Source: Lachnospiraceae bacterium (GTDB lineage: Bacteria > Bacillota > Clostridia > Lachnospirales > Lachnospiraceae). From it: a stretch of 64,000 nt of DNA. This document shows, in pieces, positions 26,826-35,564 of this stretch. The stretch's first letter is position 1, and each line of letters starts with the position of its first letter. Made by a program: the position numbers and the translations under genes. The notes beneath the pieces are model-generated. The model was not told the DNA's origin. It did not search any database and was given only the letters and a program-made list of their open reading frames with translations. Location: assembly GCA_024692905.1 (NCBI GenBank), contig JAILLY010000092.1, positions 25,396 through 89,395 of the forward strand, written 5' to 3'.

Positions 26826-28553
26826 ATGGGTTACATGGATATATACAGATACTGGAGTGAGGATCCGTATTTTGACGAGGCCACAAAGGATGAACTTAAG
26901 GCACTTGAAGGAAATGATGAGGAGATCAAGGAGCGGTTCTATAAGGACCTTGAGTTCGGCACGGGCGGCTTAAGGGGTGTTATAGGAGCCGGTACGAACC
27001 GCATGAACGTATATACGGTAAGGAGGGCAACACAGGGCCTTGCCAACTATATCATAAAGCAGGGCGCGGCGGATAAGGGCGTTGCCATTTCCTACGATTC
27101 AAGACATATGTCACCGGAGTTTGCCGACGAGGCGGCGCTGTGCCTTAATGCCAACGGTATAAAGGCATATGTTTTCACGTCACTTCGCCCCACGCCCGAG
27201 CTTTCATATGCCGTAAGGAAGCTTCACTGTACGGCAGGCATAATGATAACCGCAAGCCACAATCCGCCCGAGTATAACGGATATAAGGCTTACTGGGAGG
27301 ACGGAGCACAGATAACTTCACCCAGGGATGTTGATATAATAAACGAGGTCAAGGCCGTTACGGATTATAACGAGGTCAAGACCATGGATAAGGATGCCGC
27401 GGTCAAGGCAGGCCTCTACAATCCTATCGATAAGGATATAGACGATCCTTACATGGCGGAGCTTAAGAAGCAGATAATCCATCCCGAGATCATAAAGGCC
27501 ATGGCCGATGAGATAAAGATAGTATATACGCCCTTCCACGGAACGGGCAATCTGCCTGTAAGAAGGATCCTTTCGGAACTCGGGTTCAAGCAGGTGTTCG
27601 TGGTTCCCGAGCAGGAACTTCCGGATCCCGATTTTACCACGCTTGAATATCCCAATCCCGAAGATCCCAAGGCATTTGAGCTTGCCCTTAAGCTTGCGAA
27701 GGAAAAGGATGCGGATATCGTTCTTGCTACCGATCCGGATGCGGACAGGCTCGGGATCTATGCAAAGGATACCGCTACGGGTGAATACATACCGTTTACC
27801 GGAAATATGTCGGGAATGCTGATAGCGGAGTATATCTTAAGGGAGCGTACGGCAACGGGCACGATGCCGAAGGATCCGGCACTTATAAAGACGATAGTCA
27901 CCACGAATCTTGCCGATCCCATGTGTGAGGCATACAATGTCAAGCTCATCGAAGTGCTCACGGGCTTTAAATATATCGGCGAACAGATCAAGTGGTTTGA
28001 AGAGAACAATACATATAATTACGTATTCGGACTTGAGGAGAGCTACGGCTGCCTTGCGGGAACGCACGCAAGGGATAAGGATGCGATAGTTGCCGTAATG
28101 TGCCTTTGCGAAGTCGCCGCTTACTGCAAGAGCAAGGGTATAACCGTCTGGGACCAGATGATAAATATCTACAAGAAATACGGCTTCTACAAGGAAGGCA
28201 TCCATACCCTTACAATGAAGGGCATCGAGGGCGCACAGGAGATACAGGATATAATGGACCGTCTCCGCAAAGATCCGCCTTCGCAGTTTGCATCGCTTAA
28301 GGTACGCGAGTTCAGGGATTATAAGAAGGATGAGGTCATTGACATGGCCACGGGAGCAAAGTCAAAGACAGGCCTTCCCGAATCAAACGTGCTGTATTTC
28401 GAACTTGAGAATGATTCCTGGTGCTGCGCAAGGCCTTCGGGTACCGAGCCCAAGATCAAGTTCTACATGGGCATAAAGGGAGAAAACTTAAAGGATGCGG
28501 ACGAGAAACTCGAAGAGCTTAAGAAGGCCGTGCTTGATAAGATCGGAAAATGA
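26826..28553 (+). CDS. Phosphoglucomutase / phosphomannomutase (alpha-D-phosphohexomutase)
   Basis: I choose the ATG at 26826 (575 residues) because GGAGG at 26814-26818 lies 7 bp upstream; the ATG at 26820 is only 1 bp from it. It has the four family landmarks: the N-terminal loop with FGTGGLRG (about 40-47), the catalytic serine loop TASHNPPEYNG (about 140), the metal-binding DPDADRLG (about 300-307) and the phosphate-binding RPSGTEPKIKFY (about 536-547). It interconverts glucose-6-phosphate and glucose-1-phosphate, feeding RmlA and UDP-sugar synthesis. The length matches Gram-positive PgcA-type enzymes. The stop overlaps the next gene by ATGA. Confidence 0.93.
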   Translation: MGYMDIYRYWSEDPYFDEATKDELKALEGNDEEIKERFYKDLEFGTGGLRGVIGAGTNRMNVYTVRRATQGLANYIIKQGAADKGVAISYDSRHMSPEFADEAALCLNANGIKAYVFTSLRPTPELSYAVRKLHCTAGIMITASHNPPEYNGYKAYWEDGAQITSPRDVDIINEVKAVTDYNEVKTMDKDAAVKAGLYNPIDKDIDDPYMAELKKQIIHPEIIKAMADEIKIVYTPFHGTGNLPVRRILSELGFKQVFVVPEQELPDPDFTTLEYPNPEDPKAFELALKLAKEKDADIVLATDPDADRLGIYAKDTATGEYIPFTGNMSGMLIAEYILRERTATGTMPKDPALIKTIVTTNLADPMCEAYNVKLIEVLTGFKYIGEQIKWFEENNTYNYVFGLEESYGCLAGTHARDKDAIVAVMCLCEVAAYCKSKGITVWDQMINIYKKYGFYKEGIHTLTMKGIEGAQEIQDIMDRLRKDPPSQFASLKVREFRDYKKDEVIDMATGAKSKTGLPESNVLYFELENDSWCCARPSGTEPKIKFYMGIKGENLKDADEKLEELKKAVLDKIGK

Positions 28554-29776
28554 GTGACTGTTTAACGAGGCTTTGGAACAGGAAGGCCGTAAGATATGCG
28601 ATCCTTATCATCCTTTCCGCAATGGCGGCGCTTTCCCTTGTCCAGGGTATAAGGAATGCGGCCGCGTTCAGTCAGGATTTCCAGTGGGACGCAGCCCGGG
28701 CACTGGTCCTTGGGGCAGATCCATATGAAGAGTCGATGCATCCGGGTACATACCCGGCTGTCTCGGCGTTTAAGGAGTACTGCCTGCAGATGGAAGCAAA
28801 CCAGTTTCCGTCGCTCCTTATGCTTTTGATCCCGTATACCTTCCTTCCGCCGCTTATCGCAAGATACGCATGGATAGTATCGAACCTTATCTTTACCGTG
28901 GGGATCGTTATCCTGCTTCGGGCGACTTTCCTTAAAAGGGCAGACAGGGATCTGTTTGCCGCGTTCATGCTGCTCATGATCGCCGGAACGCCGTACAGGA
29001 ACCAGCTCGGTGTCGGACAGCACACGCTGTTCTCATTCTTTTTCTTCCTGTTGGGGGTATGGTTCCTTGAAAGGGAGGATAGGAAGGTTTCCTTTGCCGG
29101 GGCGGTACTTGCGCTGTTCATATGCTATTTTAAATATACGCTTACGGTGCCGCTGGCAATTTACTTTATCTATAAAAAACGATATCCCGAGATCGTGATA
29201 TCGGCCCTTATGCATGTGATCCTTACAGGGGTCGCGGCGTGGTGGTTAAATGACAGCTTCATAAACATGATAATAAAGCCGCTTAAGGTTTCCGGCGCGC
29301 TTGCCGCCGAAGGAGGACTGGACTTCGGGGCTCTCCTTAACGGATCGCCCGCGGCATATGTACTTGCACTTATCGTGATGGCCGGACTCTTCGCAATGGC
29401 TGTCCTTCCCGTAAAAGGCGGGGGCAGGGAAGAAAAAGATGCCGACGGCAGGTTCATAAGCGTGCTGATACTCTGGTCGTTGATACTTACGTATCACAGG
29501 ACATATGATTTTTTCGTGATCGTGACTGTGCTTGCATTCTTTTTGGATAAGGACGGGACAGTGACCGGAAGCGGCGGTAAGGATGAAGATAAAAAGGGCC
29601 GGATCAAGAGATATCTGTGGCCGGGTTATCTTTTGGTACTGATCGCGGTATTTTTCGTGCTCAGGGTATTTTCGGAATCGGTTCCGTCAAAGATCGCGGT
29701 CGGGACGATATATTATCTGTTTACCGCTGCGGTAACTGCGGCTGCCATAATTTTAAGAGAGAGCAAAGATGGATAA
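28550..29776 (+). CDS. GT87-like (DUF2029) polytopic mannosyl/glycosyltransferase
   Basis: A 408-residue membrane protein with about 10 hydrophobic segments. QDFQWDAARALVLGADPYE (about 43-61) and NQFPSLLMLLIPY (about 83-95) followed by GVGQHT match the DUF2029/GT87 group, whose members use polyprenyl-phosphate sugars outside the membrane (the Asp in the first loop is the likely catalytic residue). The next two genes, a DPM-synthase-like GT2 and GtrA, would make and flip exactly such a donor, so the three plausibly form a glucosyl- or mannosyl-decoration cassette. Overlaps of 4 and 8 bp with neighbours suggest a single transcript. Confidence 0.8.
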   Translation: MSDCLTRLWNRKAVRYAILIILSAMAALSLVQGIRNAAAFSQDFQWDAARALVLGADPYEESMHPGTYPAVSAFKEYCLQMEANQFPSLLMLLIPYTFLPPLIARYAWIVSNLIFTVGIVILLRATFLKRADRDLFAAFMLLMIAGTPYRNQLGVGQHTLFSFFFFLLGVWFLEREDRKVSFAGAVLALFICYFKYTLTVPLAIYFIYKKRYPEIVISALMHVILTGVAAWWLNDSFINMIIKPLKVSGALAAEGGLDFGALLNGSPAAYVLALIVMAGLFAMAVLPVKGGGREEKDADGRFISVLILWSLILTYHRTYDFFVIVTVLAFFLDKDGTVTGSGGKDEDKKGRIKRYLWPGYLLVLIAVFFVLRVFSESVPSKIAVGTIYYLFTAAVTAAAIILRESKDG

Positions 29777-30482
29777 TAAGGACAGGCTGTATATAATAAT
29801 ACCGGCATATAACGAAGAAGCGAATATAAGACAGGTCGTTGACGACTGGTATAAGGTCGTCGACGTAAGGAGCGGTGACAGCAGGCTCGTCGTCGTGAAC
29901 GACGGGAGTAAGGACGGGACCTTAAATGTATTAAAGGACATGCAGGCCGACCGGCCGAAACTCACAGTGCTCGATAAGGAGAACGGCGGTCACGGTTCCA
30001 CGATACTGTACGGATATAAATATGCGCTGGAGCATGATGCGGAATATGTATTCCAGACCGATTCGGACGGCCAGACGTTCGCATCGGAATTTAATGAGTT
30101 TTGGGAAGACAGGACCAGATATGACATGCTCATCGGGCACAGGAACCACAGGGAGGACGGGTTTTCACGTATCGTGGTGACAAAGGTCTTAAAGTTTGTC
30201 ATAAAGATGTGCTTCCATGTTTCGGTGACAGATGCCAACACGCCCTACAGGCTTATGAACGCAGCCGTTTTAAAGGAGGAGATCGCCTTTGTACCGGATG
30301 ACTTTTTCCTTTCGAACGTACTGCTTACCGTACTGTTTACCAAGCATTTAAGACGTATAAGATATATCCCGATAACCTTCAGGCCCCGCCAGGGAGGCGT
30401 CAACTCGATAAATCTTAAGCGTATATTTAAGATAGGACGTCAGTCCCTGAAGGATTTCAAGGAGCTCAACAAAAAGATATGA
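29769..30482 (+). CDS. Polyprenyl-phosphate hexose synthase-like GT2 (DPM1-like)
   Basis: A 237-residue GT2 without membrane tail. IIIPAYNEEANI (about 8-19), VVNDGSKDGT (about 41-50), TDSDGQT (about 98-104) and NTPYRLM (about 157-163) fit dolichyl/undecaprenyl-phosphate glycosyl synthases. It should load a hexose on undecaprenyl phosphate at the inner membrane face. It lies between a GT87-like enzyme and a GtrA protein, overlapping both, the usual components of a lipid-linked sugar decoration system. Confidence 0.87.
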   Translation: MDNKDRLYIIIPAYNEEANIRQVVDDWYKVVDVRSGDSRLVVVNDGSKDGTLNVLKDMQADRPKLTVLDKENGGHGSTILYGYKYALEHDAEYVFQTDSDGQTFASEFNEFWEDRTRYDMLIGHRNHREDGFSRIVVTKVLKFVIKMCFHVSVTDANTPYRLMNAAVLKEEIAFVPDDFFLSNVLLTVLFTKHLRRIRYIPITFRPRQGGVNSINLKRIFKIGRQSLKDFKELNKKI

Positions 30483-30979
30483 AAAACAAAAAGTTACTCA
30501 ACCAGATACTCAAGTTCGGCGTCGTAGGCGGAATATCCTTTCTTATAGATTTTATCATCTACACCATAGCGATCAAGCTGCTTAAGTTTGATCAGGGTTA
30601 TATAGTAGCCGGTGTCCTGGGATTCTCAATATCGCTCATATTTAACTACCTTGCGAGCATGAAATGGGTATTCGTGCGCAAGGACAACACGAGCAGGAAA
30701 AAGGAATTTGTCATATTCCTTGTGCTGAGCCTTATAGGGCTTATATTGAACGAGATATTCCTCGTGGTATATGTGGAGTGGATGGATGCCGCCGGATGGA
30801 TACACGCTATACATGAATGGATGTACGGCATCATGGAGAAGATGAACATACATGCCTTTGCCGATGTGCGGGAATTCGTGGAGTTCTGCGCCAAGATCTT
30901 CGCGACCGCGCTCGTCATGGTATATAATTTTATAAGCAGAAAGATGACATTGGAGAAAAAGGAAGATGAAGATAAGTAA
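30479..30979 (+). CDS. GtrA-family membrane protein
   Basis: A 166-residue protein with four membrane segments. The N-terminal ILKFGVVGGISFLIDFIIYT and central LGFSISLIFNYLASMKWVF are typical of the GtrA family, proposed to flip undecaprenyl-phosphate-linked hexose. It overlaps the DPM-like gene by 4 bp and the lipoprotein gene by 14 bp. The C-terminal loop between segments 3 and 4 (about 100-140) is longer than in many relatives. Confidence 0.88.
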   Translation: MKNKKLLNQILKFGVVGGISFLIDFIIYTIAIKLLKFDQGYIVAGVLGFSISLIFNYLASMKWVFVRKDNTSRKKEFVIFLVLSLIGLILNEIFLVVYVEWMDAAGWIHAIHEWMYGIMEKMNIHAFADVREFVEFCAKIFATALVMVYNFISRKMTLEKKEDEDK

Positions 30980-32153
30980 AAAGTTAACCGTACTGCTGCT
31001 TACCGCTTCGCTTGCGGCATGCAGCCTGATGCAGGGATGTTCGGATGATAAGGATAAGGCCGATGCTTCGGTAAAGGAAGAGGAAACCGCACCCGAACCG
31101 GAAGAAACGCAGGAAGAGCTTAAAGAGGAACCGGAAGAAGAAACCGATAATACGATGCTCAATGTGGAAGCGGCCGATGCCGTATCGTATTCGGCGATCC
31201 CGGCAACGGAAAAGGATGAAGAAGAGGAACCTGCTGCAGTCGCAGAGGATGATAATGTATTAAAGACCGAGGACGGCAAGGTGATCGTCGATCTTGTCCT
31301 GTTCATGGGACAGAGCAACATGTCCGGGACCGGAGGAAATGCGGCATATGCGCCGAAGGTCGAACAGGGCCACGGATACGAATTCAGGGCAATATCGGAT
31401 CCCACGAGACTGTATCCGATCGAGGAGCCTTTCGGAGTCAACGAGAACGTCCAGGGAGCGATAGCCGACACCGCCGTAGGCAAGAAGGGTTCGATGGTAT
31501 CCGCCTTTGCAAATAAGTATTATGAACTGACGGGTGTACCGATCGTTGCCGTTTCGGCCTCATCGGGCGGACGCGATACCGGCTTCTGGATGCAGGATAA
31601 TGTTGTCGCCGATTTCTCGGAACGCTATAAGCGTGCACAGGTATGGCTTGAGAGCAACGATTACTATATCCGCAAGCAGTACGTCATATGGCTCCAGGGA
31701 GAGTCAGACGCGGGCGAGGGGCTGACCACCGAGAAGTATAACCAGAACATGGATAATATAATAAGGCCTTTGTTCATCGGAGGAGCGCAGAAGGTGTTCA
31801 TGGTCACTCCGGGCAGGACGATATCGGTCAAGTACTTCTTCGACAATATCGTTTATTCGCAGATAAACATGTGCAGGACAAGCGGATATTACGCACTTGC
31901 GACGACCGTCTTAAATTCGGTCAGCACCGAATACATGGTGGATGAATTCCATTACAACCAGTCCGTGCTTAACGTGGTAGGAGAGGAATCCGCAGAGAGT
32001 GCTGCATATTATACGTTAAACAAAAAAGAGAAATGCCTTTATAACTACAGGGACGAGAACGTATATGTCCCGGAAGGCTTTGATTATACCGAAGACGAGA
32101 AGAAGGTCGAGCGTATCGACCATAACGAAAACGGCGATTTTGTGAGGTACTGA
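30966..32153 (+). CDS. Lipoprotein with sialate O-acetylesterase-like (SASA/SGNH) domain
   Basis: A 395-residue protein. The signal sequence ends in a lipobox, LAAC (Cys19), then a Glu-rich linker (about 35-105). The catalytic domain has GQSNMSGTG (about 116-124, nucleophile Ser), SASSGGRDTGFW (about 196-207), WLQGESDAG (about 241-249) and DEFHYNQ (about 325-331) with the Asp-His pair, matching the SASA branch of SGNH esterases. It would remove O-acetyl groups from a surface glycan outside the cell, perhaps balancing the MBOAT acetyltransferase at 43111. It overlaps gtrA by 14 bp. Confidence 0.82.
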   Translation: MKISKKLTVLLLTASLAACSLMQGCSDDKDKADASVKEEETAPEPEETQEELKEEPEEETDNTMLNVEAADAVSYSAIPATEKDEEEEPAAVAEDDNVLKTEDGKVIVDLVLFMGQSNMSGTGGNAAYAPKVEQGHGYEFRAISDPTRLYPIEEPFGVNENVQGAIADTAVGKKGSMVSAFANKYYELTGVPIVAVSASSGGRDTGFWMQDNVVADFSERYKRAQVWLESNDYYIRKQYVIWLQGESDAGEGLTTEKYNQNMDNIIRPLFIGGAQKVFMVTPGRTISVKYFFDNIVYSQINMCRTSGYYALATTVLNSVSTEYMVDEFHYNQSVLNVVGEESAESAAYYTLNKKEKCLYNYRDENVYVPEGFDYTEDEKKVERIDHNENGDFVRY

Positions 32154-32154
32154 T

Positions 32155-32934
32155 TTGGATAAGATCCTTTTGTTCATACCGGTTTATAACTGCGAGAAAC
32201 AGATAGTCAGGGTGCTTGACCAGCTTGACGATGAGGTCATGAAATATATTTCCGAGGTCATAATCGTCAATAACCGGAGCACGGATAATACCGAGATGGT
32301 TGCGGCGGCCTATATAAGACAACACCCTTCGCTTCCCGTAAAGCTTCTTCGGAACCATGATAACTACGGGCTTGGCGGATCACATAAGGTTGCGTTTGGC
32401 TATGCCATGAATAATGACTTTGACTACGTCATCGTACTTCACGGAGACGATCAGGGAAGGATCTCCGATTTCCTTCCGGTCTTAAGGAGCAGATACTATA
32501 AGAAGCATGACTGCATCCTCGGAGCAAGGTTCATGCGGGGTTCGAGCCTTGAAGGATATTCGCGTTTCAGGACCTTCGGGAATGTGATATATGATTTTCT
32601 GTTTGCTTTCGCTACGGGACGCAGGATATACGATCTGGGATCGGGGCTTAACATGTATTCGACCGGGATGCTTAAGGACCGGTTCTATATACAGTTTCCC
32701 GATAACCTTATGTTCAATTACTGCATGATACTCGCATCCGAGTATTACGGGCATGATATAAGGTTTTATCCGATATCATGGCGCGAGGATGACCAGGTGA
32801 GCAACGTGAAGATGGCATCGCAGGCAGTAAAGGTCCTTAAGATGCTTAAGGATTACTATATGGATCCGGCGGTGATCACGCAGGATTACAGAGATACGGA
32901 TGTCGACGGATATGCGGCCGACGTTATAGCATAG
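32155..32934 (+). CDS. GT2 glycosyltransferase (TTG start)
   Basis: A 259-residue GT2. LLFIPVYNC (about 4-12), IVNNRSTDNT (about 38-47), LHGDDQGR (about 98-105) and the LGSGLNMY segment (about 160-167) are visible. The predicted start is TTG at 32155, 1 bp after the previous stop, with GAGG 7-8 bp upstream inside the preceding gene; no in-frame ATG is available before the essential first strand. It resembles undecaprenyl-phosphate sugar transferases without a membrane tail. Substrate unknown. Confidence 0.83.
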   Translation: MDKILLFIPVYNCEKQIVRVLDQLDDEVMKYISEVIIVNNRSTDNTEMVAAAYIRQHPSLPVKLLRNHDNYGLGGSHKVAFGYAMNNDFDYVIVLHGDDQGRISDFLPVLRSRYYKKHDCILGARFMRGSSLEGYSRFRTFGNVIYDFLFAFATGRRIYDLGSGLNMYSTGMLKDRFYIQFPDNLMFNYCMILASEYYGHDIRFYPISWREDDQVSNVKMASQAVKVLKMLKDYYMDPAVITQDYRDTDVDGYAADVIA

Positions 32935-32943
32935 GATGATCAG

Positions 32944-33735
32944 ATGGTAAAGCTTATCGCAGGGATGGCCATATGCATATTGTGGTTTACGATCGTACAT
33001 ACGGTCAAGCTGTTCCGTATGTATCTGATACTGCTTGAGAAGAGGATCAGGTTCGGGCGCTTTGTGTTTGCATACTGCAGGACCACGCTTGCGAACCTCA
33101 TAATACCCTTTAAGCTCGGCGAGATATACAGGATGATCGTTTTTTCGCGGCTTGCCGGGGGAGCCGGTATGGGTATAGGAAGCGTGATCGTGGACCGTTT
33201 CTTTGATACGCTCGCGCTGGTGCTCATACTCATCCCGCTGCATATCCTGTATCCGTCGGGAACTTCGGCCGTATCGGTGTTCCTTGCCGTATTTGTTGTC
33301 GCGATAATATTTGTTTATATCACGTTCCCTTCGGCATACAGATACTTAAACAGGTATATAATAATACACCGCGGGGCCGGATTTTCCATGTCTGTGCTCA
33401 AATGGCTCGAGGTCTTAAATGCGGGTTATGAGCATATAAGGCAGCTTGTAAGGGGCAGGTATGCACTGCTTGTGATCATGTCCTTTGCGGCATGGGTGCT
33501 TGAGGGCGGACTCCTGTATGTGTTCGCGCTCTTTATAGGTGAGACCTGTGACCTTGGCGTGTTCTCGGAATATATCACTTCGATAATGTCTGCGGGAAGA
33601 AGCGCCCTTCAGTTTAAATATATTGCGTTCAGCGCGTCGGTCATGGCTGTGTTTACGGCAGTTACCGGCGTGATATGGGGAGTGATCTGCAAAAGGTCTT
33701 TAAGACATGACGGCAGGGATTGGGTGGTAAGATGA
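32944..33735 (+). CDS. UPF0104/LPG-synthase-type membrane domain protein
   Basis: A 263-residue protein with about seven membrane segments. The arrangement FAYCRTTLANLIIPFKLGEIYRMIVFSR (positions about 42-69) followed by SVIVDRFFDTLAL is the hallmark of the lysylphosphatidylglycerol synthase transmembrane region family (PF03706-type). It is shorter than the usual 300 or so residues and has no aminoacyl transferase domain. In polysaccharide loci such proteins are suspected lipid or lipid-linked-sugar flippases. It overlaps the following kinase-like gene by ATGA. Confidence 0.75.
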   Translation: MVKLIAGMAICILWFTIVHTVKLFRMYLILLEKRIRFGRFVFAYCRTTLANLIIPFKLGEIYRMIVFSRLAGGAGMGIGSVIVDRFFDTLALVLILIPLHILYPSGTSAVSVFLAVFVVAIIFVYITFPSAYRYLNRYIIIHRGAGFSMSVLKWLEVLNAGYEHIRQLVRGRYALLVIMSFAAWVLEGGLLYVFALFIGETCDLGVFSEYITSIMSAGRSALQFKYIAFSASVMAVFTAVTGVIWGVICKRSLRHDGRDWVVR

Positions 33736-35132
33736 AGAAGGTTCTGGTGATCTATGATGATTCGAGGAAGCCGGGGCAGGAGATCTGTATGGTCACCGGC
33801 GGCAAGAGCTACGGCAGCACTATCTTCAGAAGGCAGTCCTTAAAGGACCGCGCAAAGGAGAGGTTTATTTCTTACGGCAGCGCGTTCATGAGCGCCGATG
33901 AGTTTAAGCAGCGTTCAGGTGATATGTCCCTTAGTGACATATGCGTGTTCAGGGTATATTCCGACCATGAGATATCCGATATGAAGAAGGTCTCGGTCCT
34001 TCTTGAAAAGTCACTCTATGCCAAGGAAAACTATGCGGTGATAAACGGTGACAGGGTCGCTGCGGTCATATACCCTTCGGCAGCGGATTATATGGATGAT
34101 GAGGACGGACTTAAGGCAGGAACGTATGAAAGGATCGAAACGGATGCGTTTACCGACATTTCGGATCCGGCCGGGTTTATGTCATTTATCACGAGCGGAT
34201 TTGACGCAAGGTTCTTTAATGCGCTCGAAGGGGATGAATATACGGTTGTAAAGAGGTCTGACAGCATTGAAAAACTTAAGAAGGAATATGAGTATTTCAA
34301 TCTTTTGCCGCCCGCAATGAAGCAGTGGTACGCGGTCGCCTATGATTACCGTGAGGAAGACGGACATGCCTTATACTCAATGGAAAGATATCATATGACG
34401 GATCTTGCCATAAGGTATGTGCACGGGGCGATAGGCGAAGAGGAATTCAGGGCGATAATGGATAGGCTCTTTCATTTCATTTCTTCAAGGTCTGAGAGGC
34501 CGGTAAGCGATGAGGAATACGACCGTGAGGCAAGGGCGCTCTATATCGATAAGGTTGATCAAAGGATCGCGATGTTAAAGGAACAGCCGGCGTATGAACG
34601 TATTGCGGCGCTCATTGCATCGGGTACCGCATATAAGGATATAGATGAGATCGTCGGCCGTTATAAGAAACTGTATGAGAGTATCACTTCGGGCAGGAAG
34701 TTCATAAAGGTGGCGGTCGTCGGACACGGGGATCTGTGCTTTTCCAATATCCTGTATAATCATGATGCAAGGCTGCTTAAGCTTATCGATCCAAAGGGTG
34801 CTGACAGTGAAGACGAAATGTATATGAACCCGTATTACGATATAGCAAAGCTTTCGCATTCGGTATGCGGCGCGTATGACTTTTTCAACAGTGATCTTTA
34901 TGAGATCGTATTAAACGATTCCATGAAGTTCGAGCTTAAGATCGACTGTGACAACGATAAATATGTAAGGATATTTAACGAATACCTTGAAAAGAACGGG
35001 ATAGACGCAAGGCTTTTAAGGCTGTATGAAGCGTCACTGTTCTTATCGATGCTGCCCCTGCATATAGACAGGGAGAAGAAGGTGTTCGGATTTCTTCTTA
35101 ATGCCATAGGGATCATGGATTCCCTTGATTGA
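33732..35132 (+). CDS. APH/choline-kinase-like putative phosphotransferase
   Basis: I use the ATG at 33732, which forms an ATGA overlap with the previous stop; a TTG at 33720 would add four residues. The 466-residue protein has a C-terminal aminoglycoside-phosphotransferase-like core: GHGDLCFSNILY (about 331-342, catalytic loop with Asp and Asn), LIDPKG (about 350-355, metal-binding Asp) and YDIAKLSHS (about 370). The N-terminal 150 residues do not look like a standard kinase lobe. Neighbours (a GT2, a flippase-like protein and a HAD phosphatase) suggest phosphorylation of a sugar or glycan end. The family is not identified more precisely. Confidence 0.65.
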   Translation: MKKVLVIYDDSRKPGQEICMVTGGKSYGSTIFRRQSLKDRAKERFISYGSAFMSADEFKQRSGDMSLSDICVFRVYSDHEISDMKKVSVLLEKSLYAKENYAVINGDRVAAVIYPSAADYMDDEDGLKAGTYERIETDAFTDISDPAGFMSFITSGFDARFFNALEGDEYTVVKRSDSIEKLKKEYEYFNLLPPAMKQWYAVAYDYREEDGHALYSMERYHMTDLAIRYVHGAIGEEEFRAIMDRLFHFISSRSERPVSDEEYDREARALYIDKVDQRIAMLKEQPAYERIAALIASGTAYKDIDEIVGRYKKLYESITSGRKFIKVAVVGHGDLCFSNILYNHDARLLKLIDPKGADSEDEMYMNPYYDIAKLSHSVCGAYDFFNSDLYEIVLNDSMKFELKIDCDNDKYVRIFNEYLEKNGIDARLLRLYEASLFLSMLPLHIDREKKVFGFLLNAIGIMDSLD

Positions 35133-35161
35133 CGGCTGATAAGCTTACGGAAAGGAATGAC

Positions 35162-35560
35162 ATGGAATACGAAGGACTGAGTTTTATATTTGATATAGAC
35201 GGGACGCTGTGTCCCATAAAGAAGCCCGATGAAAAGTATGAGGATCTTAAGCCCTACGCCGGGATGATCGAAAAGATCCGGGAATATAAGGAAAAGGGAG
35301 CAAGGATCATACTATTTACGTCAAGGAACATGAGGACCTATGGCGGGAATATAGGGCTTATAAATGCCAATACGGCAAGAGTCATACTTGACTGGCTCGA
35401 CAAATGGGATATCCCTTATGATGAGATCATCTACGGAAAACCGTGGCCGGGTCCCGAAGGCTTCTATGTGGACGACAGGACGGTAAGGCCGGATGAATTC
35501 CTTAGTAAGACACCCGATGAACTTAAGGAAATATGCGAAAAGAGCCGTGTTGAGGAGTGA
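35162..35560 (+). CDS. Small HAD-superfamily phosphatase of capsule-type loci
   Basis: I use the ATG at 35162 (132 residues) with AAAGGA 5 bp upstream; a TTG at 35129 would extend it into the previous gene's end. FIFDIDGTLCPI (about 8-19) is HAD motif I with both catalytic aspartates, ILFTSRNMRTY (about 50-60) is motif II, and GKPWPGPEGFYVDDRT (about 96-111) combines the Lys and the acidic motif. Similar small HADs in capsule clusters are annotated as capsular biosynthesis phosphatases. It may reverse or complete the reaction of the preceding kinase-like protein. Confidence 0.8.
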   Translation: MEYEGLSFIFDIDGTLCPIKKPDEKYEDLKPYAGMIEKIREYKEKGARIILFTSRNMRTYGGNIGLINANTARVILDWLDKWDIPYDEIIYGKPWPGPEGFYVDDRTVRPDEFLSKTPDELKEICEKSRVEE

Positions 35561-35564
35561 TCGG

